Shown here one piece after another: positions 1 to 14,261 of a stretch of 64,000 bases of DNA (within the stretch, counting starts at the first letter, position 1; each line of letters opens with the position of its first letter). Position numbers and translations under genes: made by a program. The notes beneath the pieces were generated by a model. The model was not told the DNA's origin, searched no databases, and saw only the letters and a list, made by a program, of their open reading frames with translations. Source of the DNA: Benincasa hispida (taxonomy: Eukaryota; Streptophyta; Magnoliopsida; Cucurbitales; Cucurbitaceae); contig NC_052351.1 of assembly GCF_009727055.1 (NCBI RefSeq), positions 10,403,472-10,467,471 on the forward strand. Direction: 5' to 3'.

Positions 1-405
1 CTCAGAGTATTGTAATGCTATGGAAAAAATCTCCATCCGTCTCTTCACAACATTGCAACATTAGGACACAGTGTCACAATACTGTTGTACAATTGTGTAT
101 TGTATAGCAACGATCTCCATCGTTTCTACTCTGATTTAGACCTCATTTTCTCCAGAAAATTGTCAAAAAACACTCGAACAACACGAACAATTAACTTACA
201 GACTCGATTGAAAATTAATGCCCAAAACAGTGGGCCCTTACAAACCAAATTTATAATCTAAAGTAGTAAATTCTAAAGATCAATCCCAAAAAATCCATAA
301 TTGTAAAACTCATAACCATTCATCAACATGAAGTAGTACAGTAATGCAACCCACCATTAAAACGAATTTTAATTCCAGAAATATTGAAATTTGGACTTAA
401 AACCT
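1..405 (-). mobile_element. Leader of a copia element that continues left of the window
   Basis: This stretch lies just inside the primer-binding site at 406-417, so it is the untranslated leader of a minus-strand Ty1/copia element whose coding part is outside the window. I see no convincing coding frame in it. Assignment rests on position relative to the PBS and the LTR to its right. Confidence 0.6.
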
Positions 406-417
406 ACTCTGATACCA
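406..417 (-). other. Primer-binding site, initiator-Met tRNA type
   Basis: Read on the minus strand this is TGGTATCAGAGT, one base from TGGTATCAGAGC, the usual copia PBS complementary to the 3' end of initiator methionine tRNA. It sits 2 bases from the LTR edge, which fixes the element's orientation as minus. Confidence 0.75.
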
Positions 418-419
418 AT

Positions 420-2422
420 TCAAGGACTGTGAGGTCTGGTGCGAAAGTGTGGATCATGTCCCCATTTTAAATTTCGCAAAGAATTAAAATTAAAGAAGAA
501 CATTATGCATATTATCAAAAAAAAAAAAAAAAATTACAGATGCTTTTAGAATTAAACAATGAAAGGAATTAGGGTTAGAATTATACTAACCTTTGAAGAA
601 CCTTCTTCACGATAATCCTCATCGATCCGGTCACGATCCCTCGTCTTGAAATCTCGAACAAAACCAAAAACCACAGCAAAACCAAATCACTATTTAGTTG
701 GACACCACTACTAGTGAGCCTTCTGTATTCTCCTTAAAGGTTGAGAATTAGTAGAAGTTGTGTGGACTCTGTTGATTTTGGGAGAGAGAGGAAGATTTTT
801 CTGAGACTGAGTTTTTGCAAGAGAATTAGTTCGGGGAGATTTTTCACACACAAACTTCATGTGATCTCCTTAGTGAAGAAGATCAAAAAACGTAAAACCA
901 ACTCCCACTCCCACATGATTTTGCTTGATAGTATTAAGGGGAAGGAAGTTGTAACTCCCTCCCTTTAATTTAAAATTAAATTCAATTAAATTTATAAAAT
1001 ATAATAATAACTAATTATATATATATATATATATAATGTTATATAGTTATAATATATATAGTTATTAATATATATTATGTTATATCAAATATAATTTAAT
1101 CTATAGTTCCAAAAGTCTCAATAATTCATGGTATTTAATATTAAATAAAATTTATATTAAATTTAATTATATGAATCCAAATTTCATATAATTAGTATTT
1201 GAATTCATATTCAAATATTTATTTTCTCTTATAATAAACTTTGTATAACGTATCAAATAAATTATATTAATTATATCACATATAATTAATGAAATTAATT
1301 ATATCATATATATAATTTTCCTTAATAATTTGAAACAACTAAATTAATCAAAGTTAATTCTAATAATCCCCGTTGAGCTATAAAAGAGACCTTAATGGAC
1401 CTAATAGATTGAAGATTCGATGGTAACTTGAATAAATTAATTACTCTCTTAATTAAATCACTCAACATCCAATAAGTGTCGGTCACCCATTAAGACTGAT
1501 AGCTACACTCTTCGCACTACAGATATATTTCTGTATCTATTGGATATAACCAGTCAGCAGTGTGATGACCTTCACAAATTGCTCGTACGTACAACTATGC
1601 AAAAATTACCTTTTTGCCCTTATAGTTACATCTAACTCCTAAGTACTTATTAATCCCTCTAATGAACAATAATTCATAGTCCAACTATGACCAAACCCCT
1701 CCTGAGCCAAGAGAGGGTGTGACGCCACATTGTTCAAGCCCTGAATCAGCCCTTAAGGTAACAATTTATCTACTTACCCGAACATTTCGAGAATGAGTGA
1801 ATTCCATCTTGTGTAGTTGTGTTCCCAACTCCCCAATCAAACGAATCTCCAAAATGATAAGCATATTGAGTCGGCGATCTGGCCACTCTCACCCATGCAA
1901 ACCAAAGAACTGCCTTCATAGGCATGAGTTCACAACTCACTCAGAATTTAAGTCATGTGACCTATGGTCATCCTGGTGAAATGTAAGTCTCTGCTATTAA
2001 CGTCGTTATATAATGAGACTATTCATTTTGTAGTCCGATCTTATACAAACTCTATTGTATAGACCACCCTCGCTCACATGTTTCTATATGAATGATCAAG
2101 ATCAGATCATTTGTAGAACTTTACAATAATTGTAACATCTATAAAGTGGGTCGTATTCGTAGTATCACCGGGATAGGGTATCCAACCTTATCTAACTACT
2201 ACAGACCATTTAGGTTATCACTTAAATATGATCCACCTGTATGTCTCTACATACATGTTTAAGCTACAAAAGAAAACCTTGGATGTTAGTTTGTTGGTTT
2301 TGTGGGTTAATGCTACTAAATATCAAATAAAATACCTCAGATTTCAATAAGCAAATAAACTATTTGTACTTTACAATTACAATGGTAATAAAGTCACCAA
2401 ATTTAAGATATCAACCCTAACA
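420..2422 (-). mobile_element. 5' LTR of a minus-strand copia element (2.0 kb)
   Basis: The right edge reads TGTTAGGGTTGATATC on the minus strand; the left edge is next to the PBS, and its terminal TG has changed to TC. Blocks such as the one with AGTGAATTCCATCTTGTGTAG (near 1796-1817) recur in the LTRs at 12610-14246, 20796-22784 and 33453-35472, so all belong to one LTR superfamily of about 2 kb. It interrupts a plus-strand copia remnant at 2423. The matching LTR and the other TSD copy are outside the window. The short open frames in it are not genes. Confidence 0.8.
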
Positions 2423-3585
2423 TCTTGTGTCCAAGAAAATCATCAACGGTAAAGTAGCTTTCTTGGTACTTTTTGTGGACGATATCATACTCATTGGGAA
2501 TGATGTAGGGTTCCTTACTAATATTAGAAAATTTACTAGAAACCCAATTCCAAATGAAAGACTTGGGAGAGACCCAGTATGTAATTGGGATCCAAATTAT
2601 TAGGGATCACAAGAACAGAACATTGGCTTTGTCTCAAACAACTTATATTGAAAAAATGTTTACTCGATATTCAATGTAGAACTCTAAGAAGGGTTTATTA
2701 CCTTTCAGGCACGGGGTTCACTTGTCTACGGAACGGTGTCCTATGACACCTTAAGAAATTGAGGATATGAGACATATTCCCTATGCCTCAACTATGGGCA
2801 GCTTAATGTATGCTCTACTCTGCACTAGACCAGACATTTGTTATGCAGTAGGAATAAATAGTAGGTACTAGTCCAATCCAGGGTTAGACAGCTGGACTGC
2901 AGTAAAAAACATCATCAAGTATCTTAGGTGAATGAGGGACTACAAGCTGGTGTATGGAGCTAAGGATTTGATCCTTATGAGATACACCGACTCTAATTTC
3001 CAAACTGACAAGGATTCTAGAAAATTCATGTCAGGATCAGTGTTTACCCTGAATGGGGGAGCTATAGTAGGCCTAGCATCAAGCAAGGATGCATTGCAGA
3101 TTCCACTATGAAGGCTGAATATGTAGCTGCTTGTGAAGCAGCAAAGGAAGTAGCTTGGCTCAGGAAGATCCTAAGTGATTTGAAAGTGGTTCCAAACATG
3201 GACTTGCATATCACTTTATACTGTGACAACAATGGGGCAGTAACAAACTATAAAGAGCCTCGCAACAACAAAAGAGGAAAACATATTTAGAGGAAGTATC
3301 ACCTGATACGGGAGATTGTATAATGAGAAGATGTGATCGTTACAAATATCGTTTCAGAGCACAACATTGCTAATCCATTTATGGAGACTCTCTCAACTAA
3401 TGTGTTTGAAAGTCATTTAGAGAGTCTAGGTCTACGAGACATGTACATTCTATAATCTAGGACAAGTGCGAGATGTGTAATGGGTATATGGATGCCCTAG
3501 TTTATTGTAATTATTTACCATTTCCACTGTTTTGGGTTTTGTTATTATGTACATCCCACTAACTAGAATTTTAGTTCAAGTGAGA
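2423..3585 (+). pseudogene. Copia pol remnant: end of reverse transcriptase and RNase H
   Basis: A plus-strand, frameshifted copy of the last part of a copia pol gene. The reverse transcriptase catalytic motif appears as FVDDI, followed by LIGNDVG, near 2470-2520. RNase H shows the MKAEYVAACEAAKEVAWLRK stretch (from 3108) and LYCDNNGA (near 3215-3240), followed by KRGKHI, a stop and RKYHL. Many frame breaks and stops lie between 2520 and 3100, so it is dead. It ends at a polypurine tract and the start of a 3' LTR at 3589. Its left part was cut by the LTR ending at 2422; the rest lies outside the window or was lost. The family matches pol of the inner copia at 14300-15800. Confidence 0.85.
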
Positions 3586-3588
3586 GTT

Positions 3589-3846
3589 TGTTAGGTTTTA
3601 TGCCCTAAAACTCGTAGATAATAAATGTAAATAATCTATCGATATTATTTCAATAAGTGTTATTGATTGTGTTTTTTTTTTTTTTTTTTTTGTCTTAATA
3701 ATCCTAAATCCAACAAACTAACATCCTAGGTTGTATTTTGAGTTCTGTGGAGACATACATGGATCAACGTTCAAGATACAACTGAAAGGGTCTATAGTAT
3801 AGGGATAATTCTTAATTTCTTACTACCATTAAATTTTTTCTTCATG
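3589..3846 (+). mobile_element. Truncated 3' LTR of the plus-strand copia remnant
   Basis: Begins TGTTAGGTTTTATGCCCTAA directly after a purine-rich tract (CAAGTGAGAG at about 3578-3587), as expected for a copia 3' LTR. Similarity to the longer LTRs of the window (a gtggagacatacatg block) fades after about 250 bases, so the LTR is truncated. The right edge is approximate. It contains a T run at about 3670-3691. Confidence 0.65.
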
Positions 3847-4677
3847 TATCCGATCATAAATACATATATTTTATATGATTTCAAGGTCTTCCTCTTTACT
3901 ATTATTACTTTTTAGTTATTTTATAATGGATGTTTTCTTTTTAGGGTAGTACACCAGATGCACCAATCTTTTTACATCCCTTTTCATCCCTCACATAAAA
4001 AAATATTAAAATATTTCAAAAAAAAGAAAAAAGCAAAATTTGCCACATGACAAGTTATGATTGGACAATTTGATGAGATGCACAAAGATAGATGATGCTC
4101 GGGATGCACCTAAGTATTTTTTCTTCTTTTTAAGATGAGCAAAGGAGACATATACATAAAAATGGGAGATTTTTAGAAATAGAAAAATAAGGGAAACTAT
4201 TTGCACAAAATAGTAAAATTTTAATATTATTTAATAGAGGCCGATAGAAATCTATCCGTGTCTATGAGGAATAGAAACTAAAGGAAGTCTATCACGGATA
4301 GATGTCGGTAAAAATATATTAGCGTCTATCAGTATTTCTTTTGCTATGTAAATCATTTAACACTTTCTCTATCCGTAAAAATTTTCAAAAAAAAAAAAAA
4401 ATATCACTCGTGTAGAAAACTAGTTTTCAAAATATATGAATAAAATCGCTGTTAAACTTAAACAGAACACATTAATGGCTTGCAAGAATTTTCCAAAAGG
4501 TAGGTGAAGAATGTGGACAAGATGTAAACACGTGTTAGTAAAATACTAAGTCAGAGTCAAAGCCGTCGGCTTCCACACAGATTTTTCCAGTGGAACAACG
4601 CGTGATTAGTAGGATCAGAGCTAACTTCTCCGTAAACCCACTGAAATTGATGTTCTCTTCTTACCTTGAGAGGGAAA
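3847..4677. other. Intergenic DNA upstream of CRK-A
   Basis: AT-rich with no gene. At about 4230-4345 there is a degenerate inverted-repeat block with alternating tctatc/gataga words, the same kind of sequence as the MITE-like blocks near 39410-39570 and 54262-54440. An AGTCAA (TTGACT on the other strand, a W-box core bound by WRKY factors) lies at about 4555-4560, about 120 bases before the CRK-A start. W-boxes are common in defence-gene promoters, but one six-base match is weak evidence. I see no clear TATA box. Confidence 0.45.
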
Positions 4678-7297
<2,620 letters not shown>

Positions 7298-8203
7298 ATT
7301 GTCATCACACATGCGGGTAAAGTATACATGTTTTAGAAGTCGTTTTTGAGTTTGAGGAACTGTGGATTTCCATATTTGATGGATTATTTGTATGTATTTT
7401 TATTGTTCAATGGACCATTATCAACAGGAGTAAAGAAAACTTTGGTGCTAACTAGACTTGCACCTATCTTTGTTCAACTCACCAAGTTAACCAATTAAAA
7501 TTAGTTATGTGGCAAATAATTTTTTTTAAAATTGAATTATTATTATTTGCTACTTTACAAAGGAGGGTTGCATGGTTTAACTACAATCTAAATTATACGA
7601 AATCATTGTACTGATAAAACATCGTAAAGCTAGCTTAACGTCCTTAACTTTTGGGATCCATGATGGATCAACCACAAAAAAAGAAAAAAAAAAAATATTC
7701 TCCCTGTGTTCTTCTTAAGGTCCCGTTCGAATAGTCTTGCACAACAATCTTATCCAAAATTAGCTTCTTTTTGGATAGTCTGACTTTTGGTGTACTTTAT
7801 TTTAAGAAGAGGAATAAGATTTATATATTTGTTATGTGAGTTTGTGGAAATTTTGTTATTCTCAAACAAATTTTGAACTTCAGTCCTAATATCAACAATT
7901 TGGAGTATCAATCAAACTGAGGATAACTTAACTCGCCTAAAATACTAAGAAGTTAAGAGAAAACAAATTTGGCGGGTAATTATTTGGTTACTATTTGATC
8001 AAGTTGAATGCCTTAAAGAAGTGTTAATTTTAGTATGAAAATAATTTTTTTTTAGAATTATACTTTTGATATACCACTGATACATTTTAAATGAATTTTG
8101 AAATAGTACTGATAAACTATTAGTACATTAATGTAATACTTTGTATTGCATTTTGAACAAATTATAGTATGCATATTGATACATTAATGATATACTTGAA
8201 ATG
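7298..8203. other. Intergenic DNA 3' of CRK-A
   Basis: AT-rich 3' flank with no gene recognised. It should hold the CRK-A 3' UTR and polyadenylation signals, which I cannot place exactly. It ends with AAATG at 8199-8203, the left target-site copy of the large Sirevirus-like element. Confidence 0.5.
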
Positions 8204-9041
8204 TGAAAAAGTGCTAGGATGACTAACCACTCAATATACAAATGTTAAATAGAAAGTACTGACAACAACTCTAACAACAAAAATATTATCAATAAGTAAA
8301 AACACACAACAGTTGGTAACCCAGTTCGATGATAACCACCTATGCTTAGGGGCTAGAAAGTCTAGGAAGGATAATCTACTAATATTAAAGAGTTGAACAA
8401 TTTACAATGTAATACTTATCTGTAATACACCAACTACTACAGTGGCTCCCATAGAGCTTAACTCACACTGCACCTAGGCTTCCCCTAGATGTGAGACTCC
8501 CTTTCAACTAAATTTAGTCTCCCCCTAAATATGTTAATATTAGCAACTGACACTTTGGCACCCGAAAGTTTGTGAGATTCCCCAACAATTATTAGGTCCC
8601 CCTAAGTTAGAGAACTTCTCAGATGGCTTAGGCTCCCCTAAGACCGTGAAACTCTTTAAAGTGTTGCACTCAACAGATGTAGAACATGCACAGCAGAATA
8701 GTGAGCAAATGACCAAGAACACAACATAGAATAGTTCGGCCGAAGTATAGAAAAAAACGTCTTGCTCAATTACAAAAATGTGGCAACCCTAAACAGTTTG
8801 CAAAACTCACTTCAAATAAATGAATCCAACAAAGGAAATAAGTCCTCATTAGGAATAAAAAGCCGCACATCGAAAAAGGAACATATCGGACTAAATATCA
8901 CAGTCGGTAATTTCCAGATATGGAAAATATTCTATAGAAAAATACTCTGATGTCACAATTGGTGTTAAAACTTTATTTGAATCATTTGCAGAACCACTGC
9001 CTTAGAGAAAATTATAACCCCAACAAGCCAAATCTCCAACA
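8204..9041 (-). mobile_element. 3' LTR of the Sirevirus-like element
   Basis: Left edge TGAAAAAGTGCTAGG; right edge ends CTCCAACA (TGTTGGAG on the minus strand). It aligns over its length with 36648-37532, including the blocks ATACAAATGTTAAATAGAAA and GGCAACCCTAAA. It is 838 bp against 885 bp for its partner, with many substitutions, which points to an old insertion. Confidence 0.9.
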
Positions 9042-9281
9042 AGCTCCCCCTTTGGCTTATAATTTTTTTATAGGCAGAACAAAAACAAATTACTATTCAA
9101 TAATAAGCACAGATGTCTGAAAGCAAGTCTTGATAAAAACAATAACATTAATAGAACAACACATAACAAGCTAAAACATATCAGTCCCCAAAACAAAAAC
9201 ACATCATAATCAGGAGGAAAAAAGAAACAGTCAGAAACCACCAAACATCACCAAACCAAACCACAAATAACTCCCCCTTTC
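9042..9281 (-). other. Repeated polypurine tracts next to the 3' LTR
   Basis: On the minus strand AAAGGGGGAGCT directly abuts the LTR (about 9042-9053), and a second AAAGGGGGAGT lies about 230 bases inside (about 9271-9281). The tract next to the LTR primes plus-strand synthesis. A second, more internal copy is typical of Sireviruses. Confidence 0.7.
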
Positions 9282-9375
9282 TGGCTGTAAAAAAAAACAT
9301 CAACGTCATTGTTGAGAAGAGGAAGCACCCACATCCCGAGATAAAACAGACAGCATGATTAGTAAAACCTCATCC

Positions 9376-10894
9376 ATCTCAACCTTTTTCTTGGCGCACC
9401 AAAGACTCCAGATCATAAGATGCAACAAAAAGCAACGGAAGAATAAGACCTTCTTGACTAGTTGATTTTGCAAAGTTTGAGGAAAGATTCACAATGAATT
9501 CACGAACCAGTTGAGGATAGTAGAGCCCCAAATTCAACACTATTCTTTCAAGACTAGCAGTTTGAATCAACTCCTTAAGCTCAACATATTCTTAAGTACA
9601 ATTAGATAATTCTTTCTCATCCATAATATTTCGTTTTACAACATACTTCCACAGGCTTGCACTCTCTTTAGTGTGAAAAGAGACACCATTCAAAGGCACA
9701 AAAGAGACATTAGTCACAGATGATTGTTTTCTTTTGGTCTGAACTGTGGCCCTAGTAACCCGAACAGAGCCTATAGCTTTTTTCTCTGAGCTACTCTTGA
9801 AACCCCAGTCAGAGGCTTCCTCAAAAGCAAATTGCTTAAAATCATGATCAGAGGACTCAGAAGAAGTATCAACATCATTAATACCATCCTCAGAAATACT
9901 AGCACTATCAACAACTTTCTTAGATCGTAGAGCAACAATAAGAATATCGTCTTCATCATTTGAATGCGTGGAGTGGGGAGAACTCTCTAAACTTGGGTCA
10001 CTAGAATCAGTGTCAACTTTAGGTTCACCAACATTTTTCACATTCTCAGGAGCCGCAAAAGGCAAACAAAACAGCATTATCAGGATTTTGGTTTAGTAAA
10101 ATGGAAGACTCGTGCAGAGTCTCAACATTTTCTTTAACATTATGAGCCTTGTCACTAGGCCCAGTGTCAATAACAATCAGAACCATAAGAGCACCTTGCG
10201 AGTCAATATCATCGAGTACAGTGGAGGAAAAAACAATATTCTCAACAATAAAGTTCAAAACAGTTTCATCAGAAGTATTTACACCTTCACTTTTTTCTAA
10301 ATCAACAGCAATTTCAACATTATCATGAATCAACATTACAATTGAAGTAGGAACAGACAACTTCTCAGATTCGACAATCAGGAATAACAACATTAGAACA
10401 TAACTCAGGAACAAAAGTTTGAGCAGTCATACCAGCCCAAACAGAACCAGATTCAAGAACAACATTATCAACACAACTACCTTCGAAAATTCTAGCGTCC
10501 CGTGAACTTTTATAGAAGGTTCAACAATCTCTTTAGGGTTTCTAGGTAAGATGATATACTCATGCATGTGTTCAAATTCACCATTGGAAGGAGTTTTGTA
10601 AATAATTTCAACATTAGCCCTAATTAAATCAACCATCGTTAAGGACAATGAACTTACCTTTTCTTTCTCTTTAGTTTCTGATGGTTGACTTCCTCCAAAA
10701 CGTCTTCTTTTTGCGGAGGAAGGAGGAACTCCAACTTCCTTAGTTTTAACAGGAAGACCTCACATATGAACACCATATTTGTTTGTAAAGGGCGATGGAA
10801 CTTTATCAATAACATGAATCTTGCACTTAGCCTTTTCTTTATATCTTACCATTTTACTGTTAGATGTGTGAGTCCCTTGGCGAGTACTCACCAT
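9376..10894 (-). pseudogene. Envelope-like protein frame of the Sirevirus-like element
   Basis: A decayed minus-strand frame between RNase H and the 3' LTR. It begins MVSTRQGTHTSNSK at 10894 and continues through open blocks at 10648-10427, 10414-10046, 10077-9592 and 9570-9379, in different frames. The last part includes NGVSFHTKESASLWKYVVKR and YYPQLVREFIVNLSSNF, which I recognise as the 'envelope-like' protein family of plant copia elements. Much of the middle is acidic and Ser-rich. I see no convincing signal peptide; one hydrophobic run near 10430-10490 may be a frame artefact. No envelope function is shown for such frames, and this copy is broken. Confidence 0.7.
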
Positions 10895-11069
10895 TAGAGA
10901 TGACTAAGTAAAGTAATCAAGAATACAAATATCAAACGAAGGCAATTGAGAGAGAGAGAAAAACCCACAATGCAATAAGTAAACCTGTTACGATCAAACC
11001 TCCTCAACAATCAGAAGTTAAACCACAGTTAAACTTCCTTGAATTCTCACCAACCATAATTAAAACAGT

Positions 11070-12609
11070 TAATTGCATGATCTGCCTTATGGGCTTCCAC
11101 AACTGATGGGTCGGGATTCTCAATTGACTCAACCCACAAAACTAGTTGCTATGTCTTTAAATCACAGAGACCTAAGGCTGCTCTCAGAGCCTCAAAACGA
11201 TCAGCATCAAAAGCCTTAGTAAAAATGTGTTAATGTGCTCTAACACAAACTATTTACCTTCTACAAGATCACGAATGAAATGATGTTTGATGTCTATATG
11301 CTTAGTACGACTGTGTAGAACTGGATTTTTGGATATGTTAATCGCACTCATATTATCACAAAAAATAGTCATGACATCTTGTGAGACATCATATTCCATC
11401 AACATCTACTTCATCCAAGTCAATTGAGTACATCTACTCTTTGTTGCAATATATTTTGCTTCTGCCGTAGACATGGAAACACAATTTTGTTTCTTGCTGA
11501 ACTACGAAACCATGTTGTTCCCTAAGAAAAAGCAACCTCATGATGTACTTTTTCTATCCTCTAAGTTACCTGCCCAATCAACATTACAATAGCCAACTAG
11601 AGCGGTACTGGTATCAAGGGTGTACAATAAGCCATAATCACTAGTCTCATTTATGTATTTGATAATTTTCTTTGCACTAAGTCAATAACTATGTTTAGGA
11701 TAGGATTGATATCTAGCACAAACACAAAAAACAAAGGCAATGTCAAGTCTGCTAGCAATCAAATAAAGCAAACTCCCAATGATGCTTCTATAGAGATTCT
11801 CATCAACATTAGTTCCACTGGAGTTTTTTGACATTTTTACATGAGTTGAAGCAGGAGTTCTTTTAGCACGGGCACTTCCAAGATCAAATTTCTTCACTAA
11901 ATTCTGGCATATTTACTTTGTGAGATAAAGATTCCCTCATTAAGTTGTTTGATTTGAAATCCTAGAAAATAGGTTAGTTCTCCTACCATACTCATTTCAA
12001 ATTCATCCTACATCTGTTTCATAAAGAGCTCAACCATCTCCTGAGACGTTCCTCCGAAAACAATGTCAACAACATAAACTTAAACAATCACAAGTTTTTC
12101 ACCAGAGCTCTTTACAAAGAGAGTTTTATCAACTCCCCCTCGTCTGTACCCATTGATGACAAGAAATTGGGTTAGACACTCATACCATGCTTCGCGAGCC
12201 TGTTTGAGGCTTATAGAGGGCCTTGTTGAGTTTATACACATGCTCGGGGTGAGAAGGAACCACAAATCCTTTGGGTTAAGCAACATATACTTCCTCATTT
12301 AGAATTCTGTTCAATAAGGCACTTTTCACATCCATCGGATGTAATTTAAACTTCAAAATACAAGCAATGTCGAGCAAGAGTCTAATAGCTTCTAATCTTG
12401 CAACAGGAGCGAAGGTTTCATCAAAGTCCACACCATCAACTTGTGTGTATCCTTGAACCACTAATCTTGCTTTATTTCTGGTCACGTTTCCATTCTCATC
12501 AGTAATGTTTTTGAAAATCCACTTTGAGCCAATAACATTCACATTTTCAGGCTTGGAAAAAAGACTCCAGACGTCATTCCTCACGAATTGCTCGAGCTTC
12601 TCTTGCATG
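11070..12609 (-). pseudogene. Reverse transcriptase and RNase H of the Sirevirus-like element
   Basis: Begins exactly at the edge of the inner copia with QEKLEQFVRNDVWSLF, continues through GSKWIFKN, KARLVVQGYTQ and ETFAPVARLEAIRLLL (12608-12276), then passes through frameshifts. Later parts are SLLYLIASRLDIAF (near 11750), the RNase H stretch near 11450-11500 (a degenerate STAEAKYIA) and FCDNMSAINISKNP with RTKHIDIKHHFIRD near 11230-11380. Stops are frequent in 11900-12280, where the catalytic YVDD region should be; I cannot read an intact one. The upstream half of the same gene lies at 22785-23975, beyond the 10.2-kb insert. Confidence 0.85.
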
Positions 12610-14246
12610 TGAAGGAATTCTTATTCAAGAGAACTAGTGAGTGGAAGTAAGATCTTTCCAAACTCATTGTGAAAGAATAAAGCATTTACAAATATACAGC
12701 CACAGTTATGCATTATAGAGAAAATTACAACATGCTTTCTTAACTTAAATACAAAGGGAATCGAGTGACATACCTTTGAAGAACTCGTCTACACGTTTCC
12801 TTAATGTAACAGCACAATCGTTCACCAACACGAACGTCAAACACAACAATCTCCTTGATCAAGAACAAATAACACTCGTCCCTCGAATAGTACGTAAACA
12901 CTACCAAAAGGCTACCTTGGTATTCTCGGAGTGAGAATCCAGTAGGTGTATGCACTATTGAATATGGTAGAGGGAAGGAGGATGTATACGATTGAGTTAC
13001 ACGATCGAGTAAGTGGGAGAAATAGAAAGTCTATCGTATAGACAAAGGGTGCTCGATCGTTTAGTAAATGAGGTAGTCGTGTAGCTAACTTGCTCGTCGT
13101 TCACTCTCTCAAATGGCTATCGTATAGCTCTCTGTTTTCACTCGATTGATTGATATGCAAAAAATGAGATTAATAAAAAAATGAAAACTTTTTTCATTTT
13201 ATTCTTTAGTTATTAAAACTAAAAATAACCTCCAACTTGCACGGTTAATGGAGAAAAGAAAATAACCAACTAACAATTATCTCATAATTGTTTTTATTAT
13301 AAATAAATATAATAACTAATTTATCATATTATATTTATAACCAATAGTTTTGATATCACATCATATGTAATATTTAAACTATAGTTATTTTCTCCTTTAT
13401 TTAATATAAATCATATTTATATTAATTTATCATATCATCTAACTCCTTAAGTACCATTGAATCCTCTACTGAACAATACATCATAGTCCTACTATGAGTG
13501 AACAGTTCTCTGGCCATGAGAAAGTGTGTGGCATCACATTGTTCAAGCCCCAGAATCAGCCCTTAAAGGAGAAATATATCTACTTACCCCTGCTTCAGAA
13601 AAGGAGTGAATTCCATCTTGTGTAGCTGAGTTCCCAGCTCTCTAATCAGACGAATCCCCAAAGTGGCAGGTTTGAGTCGGTAATCTGGCCACTCACTCCC
13701 ATGCAAATCAAAGAAGTGCCCTCATAGGTAGAAGTTCCCAACTCACTCAGGATTAAGGTCATATTACCTATAGTCATCCTAGTGAAATGAAAGTCTCTGT
13801 CATAAACAATGTTATATAATGATATTAAACATTTCGTGGTCTGGTCTTATACAAACTCCTTTATATAGGATACCCTACTTGCATGTCTCCACATGAATGT
13901 TCAAGATCAGACCATCTGTAGCACCTTACAACACTTGTAACATCTACAAAGCGGGTCGTATCTGTAGTGTCACCAGGATAAGGTTTCCCTCATTTATCCA
14001 TATACTACAGACCATTTAGGTTATCACTTAAGGCATGATCCATTAATATGTCTCCACATACATCCTTAAGTTACAACGATAACCAAGGATCTTAGTTTAT
14101 TGGTTTGTGGTTAATGTAACTAAAATACCTCATATTTTATAGACAATAGTCAAGAAAATATCTCATATTATTACATCACAAAAGTTTATTCATACACGTG
14201 TTTATAAACTACAGGACCCTACGAGATTTAGAGCATCAAGCCAACA
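12610..14246 (-). mobile_element. 3' LTR of the inner copia, with an internal deletion
   Basis: Starts TGAAGGAATTC, ends GCCAACA. It is collinear with 20796-22784 but 1637 bp instead of 1989 bp. The main difference is about 0.4 kb missing near 13425, where the partner has 21620-22015. About 50 bases near 13803-13850 are present here and absent in the partner. It contains several copies of the CGATCGA/TTTAG word between 12980 and 13150. Confidence 0.9.
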
Positions 14247-14258
14247 ATCTCCCATTTG
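14247..14258 (-). other. Polypurine tract of the inner copia
   Basis: On the minus strand AAATGGGAGAT ends at the first base of the 3' LTR. This is the usual position of the plus-strand primer and supports the LTR edge at 14246. Confidence 0.75.
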
Positions 14259-14261
14259 TCC

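Noticed and set aside
9376..10894. Endogenous virus envelope gene
   Set aside because: Position and phrases fit the envelope-like frame of plant copia elements; no viral glycoprotein features are visible.
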